Shown: positions 18,951 to 26,243 of the stretch, one piece after another
How positions within the stretch are numbered: the first letter of the stretch is position 1
Layout of the letters: each line of letters starts with the position of its first letter
Assembly: GCA_963717195.1 (NCBI GenBank)
Contig: CAVQVR010000013.1
Coordinates: 261,843-325,842, forward strand
Source of the DNA: JACDAE01 sp963717195
GTDB taxonomy: Bacteria; Chloroflexota; Ktedonobacteria; Ktedonobacterales; Ktedonobacteraceae
DNA length: 64,000 nucleotides
Direction of reading: 5' to 3'
The notes under the pieces: generated by a model
Seen by the model: the letters and a program-made list of their open reading frames with translations, nothing else
Databases searched by the model: none
Told to the model about the DNA's origin: nothing
Position numbers and translations under genes: made by a program

Positions 18951-19358
18951 TCAAGCCTGGAATTGGAATGACTTGAGCATAGGTTGGAAATCTTCGTTAT
19001 TGATTTTGTCAAAGGTTTTCAATGCTGCACCATAGAACAGAGTAATCATCTGACCAGAATGTTTTGGGTTTTGGGTCGCCAAAACAATGATCTGCATTGG
19101 ACCTATTTTTGGGTCTGTCATCGTGGCAGATCCCTGATCCCATGTTGTACCATTGATGGTTGTTTGGGCAGGAATATTAAACACTTTATAGTTTTTTGCT
19201 CCAATTTTTAATGTACCGAGCATGATTTGCACCATAAGGGTACCTGCGGAGTTCGATGAATTTTGTGAAACTGTTGACGTAATTGTCAAATTATCCTGCG
19301 CTGGATCTGCGACCTGCATTGTTTGCTGATTACTGTTGAGAGTCCATCCCTTTTTGTC
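18951..19358 (-). pseudogene. C-terminal fragment of a PsbP-like domain protein
   Basis: The frame is open from a TGA at about 19361 to the stop at 18951. Reading before the first ATG (19319) gives KKGWTLNSNQQTM, which flows into QVADPAQDNLTITST and looks like real coding sequence. This is the G-W...DP...LTI pattern of the PsbP-like domain found at the ends of secreted proteins and kinases. The start of the gene, with signal peptide and upstream part, is missing. A palindrome-rich element (about 19470-19690) lies on the truncated side. Probably a broken gene rather than a functional 122-residue protein. Confidence 0.55.
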
Positions 19359-19469
19359 ACCTCAATAGGCTATTTACTTAAGGAAGCTATGGGTCTATCC
19401 ACGATTCCCCAATGGGTGGATACGTTGGTGCAGCTCTCTCTTGACGAATTTTTGAAGAATTCACATCGT

Positions 19470-19690
19470 CCCAGCCGATTCGAGCCCTACAGTAACTCTT
19501 CAGGTCTCCTCGCCACCTGTGGTGGCTCGCCCAGGTGGTGGGATTGGCGGCCCCAGGCCGCCAATCCCACCGTCCTCACAAAACGGCTTGCGAAGCGCCG
19601 TAGGCGCTGAGGAATCAGACCCCTGCTGAATAGACGCTCATGAAACGGGTTCATCACCCAGGATGAAAACGGCGTTTTCAGAAGAGTTAT
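19470..19690 (-). mobile_element. Palindrome-rich element, possibly an IS200/IS605 non-autonomous remnant
   Basis: Four perfect hairpins, each with a 3-nt loop: GCCACC/GGTGGC (19512-19526), a 16-bp stem (19537-19552 with 19556-19571), AGCGCC/GGCGCT (19594-19608) and TGAAAAC/GTTTTCA (near 19670-19686). Read on the minus strand, one small hairpin lies near one end, and a structured stretch ends close to GAATTCTTCAA, as expected for subterminal hairpins and a guide-RNA-like right end of IS200/IS605 elements. No transposase gene is present. The element identity is an inference. Confidence 0.4.
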
Positions 19691-19702
19691 GCCCTATAGC
19701 TC

Positions 19703-19731
19703 TTGACAAAAGAATAGCAATATGTTATCTA
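19703..19731 (+). promoter_or_regulatory. Consensus housekeeping promoter of the ABC operon
   Basis: TTGACA (19703-19708), exactly 17 nt, then TATCTA (19726-19731). An inverted repeat AGCATA-ctgcta-TATGCT follows just downstream (about 19738-19755), placed where a repressor would block transcription. Confidence 0.6.
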
Positions 19732-19815
19732 TTCTATAGCATACTGCTATATGCTGTGACCCTGGAACGTTGTAAAACTTTTTAACCAATCATATGAAGG
19801 AGCCAGAAAAATCCA

Positions 19816-20571
19816 ATGGACGATACTAATGCATTACAGAAAGAAAACGTACAGGACCCTACAATCTCAAATACTGTGGTGATGGATGTGCGCGATATTA
19901 CGAAAAGTCTGCCACTAGGACGTGAGCGGATCGATATTCTACGTGGAATAAGCTTTCAAATAAGAAGTGGTGAATTTATCGCTATTGTGGGACCTTCCGG
20001 TTCAGGCAAGAGTACTCTTTTGGGAATTATCGCGGGGCTGGATAATCCTACGACTGGACAGGTATTGATCGACGGTGTTGATATAACGCATATGACTGAG
20101 GGAAAACTGGCTGCCGTGCGCAATGGAAAGATTGGCATGGTTTTCCAGGCATACAATCTGATCCCAACTTTAACGGCGCAGGAGAATGTTGAAGTTCCCC
20201 TCTATGTGGGCAAACATAACGGCGCTCCCTCCGCTCGTGCGAAAGAACTGCTGGCCCTGGTTGGCCTCTCGCATCGATTGACGCATCGTCCCAGCCAACT
20301 CTCGGGTGGTGAGCAGCAGCGTGTGGCGATTGCGCGAGCGCTGGCGACGGACCCTGCACTGGTGATCGCCGATGAACCAACAGGCAACCTCGATGCGAAA
20401 AACGGCGAAAACGTGCTCCAGCTCATCGCATACCTGCGCGGGCAGACGGGCAAGACCTTTATTATCGCCACGCATGATCCAGTGGTTGCTTCGCATGCGG
20501 ATCGTGCCATTCGGATCGTCGATGGGAGAATTGCTGATCTTGAAACTACTGGTAGGAGAGTGATGCAATGA
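19816..20571 (+). CDS. ABC transporter ATP-binding protein, LolD/MacB type
   Basis: 251 residues. Walker A GPSGSGKST (~56-64), Q-loop VFQAYNLIPTLTA, signature LSGGEQQRVAIARAL, Walker B LVIADEPTGNLD and H-loop IATHDP are all intact. The NLIP and EPTGNLD features are those of the LolD/MacB/FtsE-like group that works with FtsX-type permeases. Its stop overlaps the permease start in ATGA (20568-20571), so the two are translationally coupled. A strong promoter with an operator-like repeat lies 85 bp upstream. The substrate may be a lipid, lipoprotein or antimicrobial peptide. Confidence 0.92.
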   Translation: MDDTNALQKENVQDPTISNTVVMDVRDITKSLPLGRERIDILRGISFQIRSGEFIAIVGPSGSGKSTLLGIIAGLDNPTTGQVLIDGVDITHMTEGKLAAVRNGKIGMVFQAYNLIPTLTAQENVEVPLYVGKHNGAPSARAKELLALVGLSHRLTHRPSQLSGGEQQRVAIARALATDPALVIADEPTGNLDAKNGENVLQLIAYLRGQTGKTFIIATHDPVVASHADRAIRIVDGRIADLETTGRRVMQ

Positions 20572-23306
20572 AGGCTTCGATGTACCTTAACTATACGTCA
20601 CGTTCGTTGTGGCGAGGAGGACAGCGCACGATCCTGGCACTTTTCTGCGTCGCCGTGGGTGTAATGGCGATAGTTGCGTTACAGTCTGTTGGTCAGATGG
20701 TCAATAACGCTTTCACCAGCAATGTGCGCGATGCCAATGGGGGTGACGTTGCTCTCAGTAGTTACACTGTACCCTTCGTGCAGAGCGATCTCGCCTTTTT
20801 TGATACTCTTAAGAGTGATGGGACGATTACTAGCTATACCCCATTCATAAATCTTACAGGTTCAACAAGTCTTGCTGTATCGGTAGGCCAGACCTTTTCG
20901 GTAAGAGTCGTCGATCCCGCTTCGTATCCGGTTGTGACGCCTCCGAAGTTTAATGATCCTTCTAATGGAAGTGTGTCCAGTCTGCTCACCAATAACCAGG
21001 TGATTGTGGACCAGGCATTCAGCAAGCAGTATAACAAAAAGGTCGGAGATAGCTTCGATCTGCACATGACTACTGGTAGTCAGGCTGCGATCACTCTTAA
21101 CGTGAAGATTGCAGGCATTGTTGCTAACAGCGGTGTATTCTCACAGACGAATGATATCGTGCTTCTTTCCGTTCATGATTATCAAGTCGCCGCGCCAACT
21201 GCGTCGCTGACATACAACGCTGTCGATATCACCAGTTCCCATGCGGATCAGGTGAGTAAAGCCGTCGAAAACAAATTTCCACTGGTCAATATTGAGACTG
21301 CGGCTGATGCGCTCAAGTCAACGCAGAGCCAGGTTGACTTGATAAAGAAGTTTCTTGAGATTGCAGGTCTCCTGGCGCTGTTGATTGGTGGCGTTGGTAT
21401 CGTCAACACAATGCAGGTTCTGCTCTCACGGCGCAGAGTTGAGATTGCGATGCTCAAGACCGTGGGTTATCGCCGCTTTGACCTGTACCTGCTGTTTGGT
21501 CTGGAGGCTGGTCTGCTTGGTCTGCTTGGTGGAATTATTGGGGCTGCTGTTGCTATTGGCGTAAGCTATGGAGTGCTCGCGATTATACAGCAACTATATC
21601 CTTTAACGATCCCCTTTCTGCTCGATCCAAGAATCGTTGGGGGTGGTGTTCTAATCGGCCTGTTCACCGCGCTCATCTTCGGTCTGATGCCAATCGTACA
21701 GGCTGCGAACATCCGACCTTTGAACGTCATTCGCGAGATACAAGGCAGTAATCGCGCCGCTAGCATCGCACTGATTATTGGTTTATTAGTGCTGCTGTCG
21801 GTGCTGTTTTGTCTGATGGCTGTGTTTATTCTCAACGATGTTGCGTTGGGCATCTGGGCTGTCTATGGCACCTTCATTTTCCTGGGTATTCTGAGTCTCA
21901 TCTTTGCCCTGGTTGTGCTGGTAATTGGCGTGCTACCGGTGCCAGAACGCTTCAGTGCGGGATACCTGGTTCTGGTAGGGGGAGCAACAGTTCTTTCAGC
22001 CTTGCTCTGTCTGGCGCTACCGGCCTTTGGTGTCCTTTTGTTAGTCGTATCGTTGATGGGCTTTGTCGTTGTGTTATTGCCGCGCTCATGGAAGATAAGC
22101 GTGAAAATGTCCTTTCGTAACATCGGACGCCAGCGCGGACGTACTACTGTCACACTGCTGGCCTTATTCGTCGGCGTCTTTACGATTGGCCTGCTTCTGG
22201 TCCTGGGGCAAAATCTGCGTGACCAGTTGGACTCGCTCATCGCTAACAGTATAGGCTACAACGTGACTGTCACTACAGCAGGAAACGATACGACGAACTT
22301 GCAGGCCAACCTGTCGACAATTCCAGGCCTGGTGCCAGCTCATACGCAGCAGAGCACGCAAATCTCCGTTGTACCACAGAGCATCGATGGAACCCCGCTT
22401 TTCAACCTGTTGCCAAAGGGAGACGCCCAGGTAAGTTTCACTTCATTGGGACGTGATGGGGCAGTGTTCTACTTGAGTAATCTTACAGGTTACGATGTGG
22501 GCCATAATCAACTACCGGATACAAAGACATTGACGATTACGGCTGGACGTAACCTCAATGCCTCAGATGCCAATACGAATAATGTATTGCTAAGTGCAAC
22601 TGTTTATGGTACAGATCCGCTTAAAGGGCATATCAAAATAGGCAGTACGATTGTGGCGGCCAGTCTGGACCGAAAGAGCACGCGCACTTTGACGGTTGTG
22701 GGGGTCTACGACAGTTCTTCTGGTGGTTATACGATACTTTCGCCAACCGGCACTGTGAAGGCATTGAGTCCAGGTGGTGTTCTCACAACGATCTTCGCTA
22801 TGAAGATTGATAATGATAAAGTCAATAAGGCAGTGGATAGGATTGGTCAGATTGCACCTAAGGCCTCGGTCGTCAACCTGGCAAATCTTGGTGATTACAT
22901 TGATCAACAGTTAAATAATATCCTGGAGGTGCTTATTCTGATTGCTTCGCTCTCACTGCTGGCTGGTGTGATTATCATCGCAAATGCGGTGGCGCTGGCG
23001 ATGCTGGAACGTCGACGCGAACTGGGCATTCTCAAGTCGGTTGGTTACACGAGCAAAACAATTCTGGGCGAGGTGCTGATTGAGAACGGTGTTGTCGGTG
23101 CTACCGGGGCGTTGTTAGCGATGTTGCTGGTGACGCTGGCAACGAGCCTCCTGGGCCACTTTGTCTTCAAGAGTGGCTTTGGTGTGAGCTGGTATATTGC
23201 CGTCGGATTGATTGTGGGGATCGCGTTGCTGGCGATGATTACGGCTACTCTTGTCGCGTGGGGGGCTGTGCGAGTGCGTCCACTGGAAGTGTTGCGGTAC
23301 GAGTGA
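20568..23306 (+). CDS. ABC transporter permease with two FtsX domains
   Basis: 912 residues. The N-terminal TM helix is followed by a periplasmic-type MacB_PCD domain (~50-240), an FtsX domain with three helices (~260-380; VEIAMLKTVGYR is the coupling helix), a run of about four further helices (~390-500), a second extracytoplasmic domain and a second FtsX domain (~770-912; RRELGILKSVGYT). Both coupling helices carry the K-[TS]-V-G-Y motif. One chain therefore supplies both permease halves, as in DUF214-type proteins of monoderm-like bacteria. It pairs with the ATPase just upstream. Confidence 0.9.
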   Translation: MKASMYLNYTSRSLWRGGQRTILALFCVAVGVMAIVALQSVGQMVNNAFTSNVRDANGGDVALSSYTVPFVQSDLAFFDTLKSDGTITSYTPFINLTGSTSLAVSVGQTFSVRVVDPASYPVVTPPKFNDPSNGSVSSLLTNNQVIVDQAFSKQYNKKVGDSFDLHMTTGSQAAITLNVKIAGIVANSGVFSQTNDIVLLSVHDYQVAAPTASLTYNAVDITSSHADQVSKAVENKFPLVNIETAADALKSTQSQVDLIKKFLEIAGLLALLIGGVGIVNTMQVLLSRRRVEIAMLKTVGYRRFDLYLLFGLEAGLLGLLGGIIGAAVAIGVSYGVLAIIQQLYPLTIPFLLDPRIVGGGVLIGLFTALIFGLMPIVQAANIRPLNVIREIQGSNRAASIALIIGLLVLLSVLFCLMAVFILNDVALGIWAVYGTFIFLGILSLIFALVVLVIGVLPVPERFSAGYLVLVGGATVLSALLCLALPAFGVLLLVVSLMGFVVVLLPRSWKISVKMSFRNIGRQRGRTTVTLLALFVGVFTIGLLLVLGQNLRDQLDSLIANSIGYNVTVTTAGNDTTNLQANLSTIPGLVPAHTQQSTQISVVPQSIDGTPLFNLLPKGDAQVSFTSLGRDGAVFYLSNLTGYDVGHNQLPDTKTLTITAGRNLNASDANTNNVLLSATVYGTDPLKGHIKIGSTIVAASLDRKSTRTLTVVGVYDSSSGGYTILSPTGTVKALSPGGVLTTIFAMKIDNDKVNKAVDRIGQIAPKASVVNLANLGDYIDQQLNNILEVLILIASLSLLAGVIIIANAVALAMLERRRELGILKSVGYTSKTILGEVLIENGVVGATGALLAMLLVTLATSLLGHFVFKSGFGVSWYIAVGLIVGIALLAMITATLVAWGAVRVRPLEVLRYE

Positions 23307-23317
23307 GGTAGAGCTTT

Positions 23318-23381
23318 CTGGCATAGGTTTTTGGGTGAAATGAGAATCTGACTCTATCTCTCCCTTGTTTTCCTATGCCAG
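23318..23381 (+). terminator. Inverted repeat after the ABC operon
   Basis: CTGGCATAGG (23318-23327) pairs perfectly with CCTATGCCAG (23372-23381), 12 bp after the permease stop. Long loop, no clean T tract afterwards; probably a weak terminator. Confidence 0.4.
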
Positions 23382-23412
23382 GAGTAGTAAAGTTGCACGG
23401 GGAAGTTATGGG

Positions 23413-23579
23413 ATGAACGTTGCTCAGGCCGCATAAATAACTCTGTTGAGATTGATAAAGAACACTATCAAAGCGAATTGATGCTCAAGAATGAACTGCT
23501 GAGAGATGCGTATCACGACAATTTTCAAGCTTTGCCGGATACCGATATAGATATAGTTCTGAGTTATCTCGTACGTTAG
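23413..23579 (+). pseudogene. Fragment of a DUF3445 (heme-dependent N-demethylase-like) gene
   Basis: From 23439 the plus strand reads SVEIDKEHYQSEL, then LKNELLRDAYHDNFQALPDT, then stops at 23577. This matches residues ~25-60 of the intact DUF3445 gene at 29391 (IEIDREHYQSEL, LKNELLMDASHDYFQAMPDT). DNA identity over the stretch is high but far from complete, so the copy is not recent. Only about 45 codons remain, and the upstream part (from about 23413) is out of frame. It lies just beyond the end of the FHA/phosphorylase/pseudokinase cassette, with the intact paralog beyond the other end. Confidence 0.65.
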
Positions 23580-23637
23580 TGTGCTGAACAGGAGATACAT
23601 CACAGGTAGGGGGTGTATGTTGAACATACACCTCGTA

Positions 23638-25189
23638 TCATTCTTCAGCCATACTAGCTGACACGATCTTCCAGGTGCCGTCCGGTTGCTGTGCTACGAT
23701 GTAGTATCCCTGGTAGGTAGTTTGCTGCGATGAGGTTGAAGTAGCGGTAAGCGTGATCGGTACCTGTACTGTGCCGTCACTCTGCTGCATAATAGTGCCA
23801 AATTGATAATCGTCATGCGCTGAATTAGCAAAACCATTGACGAAGCTCTGGTAACTGCCTTGATAGTTTACCCACAGATTGTAAGCGGCCTGGTAGTTTT
23901 TGTTGTTGATGGCTGTATAGTAATTCTCAATGACTGACTGCGCTTGTTGCTCTGGTGTGGGTGTTGGTACGGGTGTGGACGTTGGCACAGGTGTGGGTGT
24001 TGGCAGAAATGTTGGTATAGGAGTCGGTGCTAGAGAGGTTGGCGAAACTAACGGTGGATGTGCCGCCGATAGACCCTCCGCAGTTGGCTGTGGAGTAGTC
24101 CTACCACCGGTTATGATCTGAAGCATCCGCTTCGGTCCTACAGCAAATACTGTGCTGGTAGCTCCTCCCACAACCAGGGCGAGTATAAGTAGTATGATTC
24201 CCAGAGTTGTCCGGTTTCTGTTCTTCCGTGGTAGAACAGGTGATGATGGATATCCAGTGCTGGAGGACTCATCGGTGATTGGGAGCGGTGGCACACTACC
24301 TGACGATATGAAGGTGCTACTAGCGGCTTCCTGTGACCACAAGGGTGGCTGTGCCTCCAACATATTGGGAAACCGGGTGACCGTAGTCGGCCTAAGTGTA
24401 TTCTCCGCAGTGATAGTTGAGGAAGCCTCAGCTAACGAGTTGCTGCATGCCTGTTCTAAGGCCCTGGCGAACGCCTGGATGGAGCTAAAACGCCGAGTGG
24501 GATCCTTCTCCATCGCCGTATGCAACACTTCATCAATGTCCGGCATATTTCCGTTGAGCCTGGCAGTATCATCTTGAAATGGACGCTCACCATTCAGCAA
24601 TTCATAGGCTATGACTGCAAGAGAATACTGATCACTGGCTGGCTGAGGCGGGCCATCAAATTGTTCGGGAGCGGTATAGATGCTGGGAGGTGTTTGATAG
24701 GAACCAATGATTTGCAAGAGCGTCAAAATGCCAAAATCGCTGAGCAATACCTCGGTGCCTGTGCCCAACAGGATATTCTCCGGTTTAACAGAACCATGAA
24801 TGATATTCTGATCGTGTGCATACTGTAAGGCGCTTGCGATTGGTTTAATCAATGAGACCATAGACGCTGGACTCAAGTGCGAACCGGATGGATAGCTTTG
24901 CTGTAGGGTGTCCCCTGGCACGTACTCCATTGCTAGAAAGAATGTCTCATCCTGCACTCCAAAATCGAGCACACGCACAATGTTGGGATGGGTCAGGCTG
25001 GCAAGCGTGCGTGCCTCGCGCAAGCATGCCGGTATAGCTTGCTCAAGGAGAGGTGCGCGTAGTATTTTTAGCGCGGCTAGCGTTTTTAGGAAAATATGCT
25101 CGCTTAGATAGACCTCTGCTGCCACACTCACCTCCTAAGCGCTGGATGAGCCGATAATTGCCCAGTTGTTGGGATTTGTGCTCTACCAT
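23638..25189 (-). pseudogene. Membrane Ser/Thr pseudokinase with NTF2-like C-terminus, frameshifted in the glycine loop
   Basis: The natural start is the ATG at 25189 (AAGGAGT 8 nt upstream), giving MVEHKSQQLGNYRLIQRLGG before the frame is lost near 25135. One base fewer there joins it to SVAAEVYLSEH in the frame that runs to 23638. The joined product is about 515 residues: kinase domain, Pro/Thr-rich linker (PTPVPTSTPVPTP), one TM helix and an NTF2/SnoaL-like outer domain. The ATP Lys (ALKIL) and DFG are kept. However, the catalytic loop reads IIHGSVKPEN where HRD is expected, so the catalytic Asp is absent: a pseudokinase apart from the frameshift. Third gene of a minus-strand cassette, 48 bp after the phosphorylase. 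Confidence 0.8.
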
Positions 25190-25237
25190 ACGTCGCTACT
25201 CCTTGCATAAGCTTAGTCTGGTCTTCGATTAAGATAT

Positions 25238-26222
25238 TCATTCCGCTGCACGGCGCGGCATAGTCTCATTCGAGACATAACTCTGGATAAAATAAAGGAG
25301 ATAGATGGCCGATGCTCGTGCAGCATAGTCGTGATAACTATCATTTTTGTTCTTATTACCGTAATCGCAGACGCCTTTGACGGCCAGGAAATACACGTCA
25401 GGGAATTCATTGAGTGTTTGATAGAAGGCGGCGACTTCCTGATCAAGAAACGCTACTTTTCGGTTATGTTCCTGCAAGCGTGGGAATGGGTTATTCCCTT
25501 GAACAGCCATTCCTGAAGCAACTGGAGCAATAAGGCATTTTGGATGTTCATCTGGCGTAAGTTCACGTCCTAGCTTCCGCTTCTTCATCTCAATAACAGG
25601 ATCTTCCCAGTCAGCAAAACTGTTAATATATTGCACAATCTGGTTTGCCGTACCATGCGTTTTCCATTCGGGCGAGAGCCTGTCTTGTTCACTCTCATCT
25701 GCAACAACTTTTCCTTCTTCATAGTGAAAGGCATATGTGGCGGCAACAAGATCACCTAACTTGACCTTTCTTTTCATCGCCTGCACAAATTCCGGTCATC
25801 GCTACAAAACGCGGATGAAATTCAGCAAGGAGGGATCTGACACTATTGACGGTTGTAGTAGGACCAGTGAAAGGCATCCATATGATAAGTACAGTCAACT
25901 CCTCATCGTCGCTGTTTTTAATCACTGCATGCTTGTACTCATATTTAGTGACTTTGCTGAATGCCCGCTTAAATTGTATTCCGTTGCATCGATCCGTAAA
26001 TTCGTTGATGACTGCACTGGCTTCTTCGCTGAGAGCACATATAATGCATACATCAAACTGTAGGGTTTTGTCCGTCATTTCAACTGGTGGAGACGAGGTT
26101 GTTTGTGACTGAGGTGAATTATTGATGGTTTGTCCACCATTGAGATTTCCCACCATGCCACCAGAGTTGGTAATGGTGCCATGGTTGTCGAACGAGTTGT
26201 TATGCGTTGTGTTGTTATTCAT
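25238..26222 (-). pseudogene. Nucleoside-phosphorylase-like (PNP_UDP_1) protein with N-terminal Asn/Gly motif, frameshifted
   Basis: Two frames join near 25766-25775 in the run GAAAAGAAAGG; removing one base gives GICAGDEKK followed by VKLGDLVAATYAF. The whole is about 327 residues. Residues ~1-40 are Asn/Gly-rich, with HGTITNSGGMVGNLNGG. The rest is an MTA/SAH-nucleosidase-like phosphorylase domain: FDVCIICALSEEASAV, FVAMTGICAGDE, AFLDQEVAAFYQ and KGVCDYGNKNKNDSYHDYAA. That last motif is typical of phosphorylase domains fused to or encoded with NLR-type proteins. AGAGGAAA precedes the ATG. The upstream FHA gene ends 21 bp before it and carries the same motif at its C-terminus. Confidence 0.78.
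26131..26188. repeat. 58-bp perfect direct repeat, copy 1 (in phosphorylase gene)
   Basis: Identical to 26281-26338, 150 bp away. It encodes the HGTITNSGGMVGNLNGGQ motif at the N-terminus of the phosphorylase protein. The identity extends past synonymous positions, so the copies are recently duplicated or homogenised. Confidence 0.95.
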
Positions 26223-26243
26223 ATTTTCCTCTTTCTTCTCTAA

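Noticed and set aside
19475..19500. tRNA-like T-arm (GATTCGAGCCC)
   Set aside because: No acceptor or anticodon stem can be formed around it; it is part of the palindrome-rich element.
19323..19610. 95-residue plus-strand gene
   Set aside because: It runs across the hairpins, ends in a basic low-complexity tail and has no homology or ribosome-binding site.
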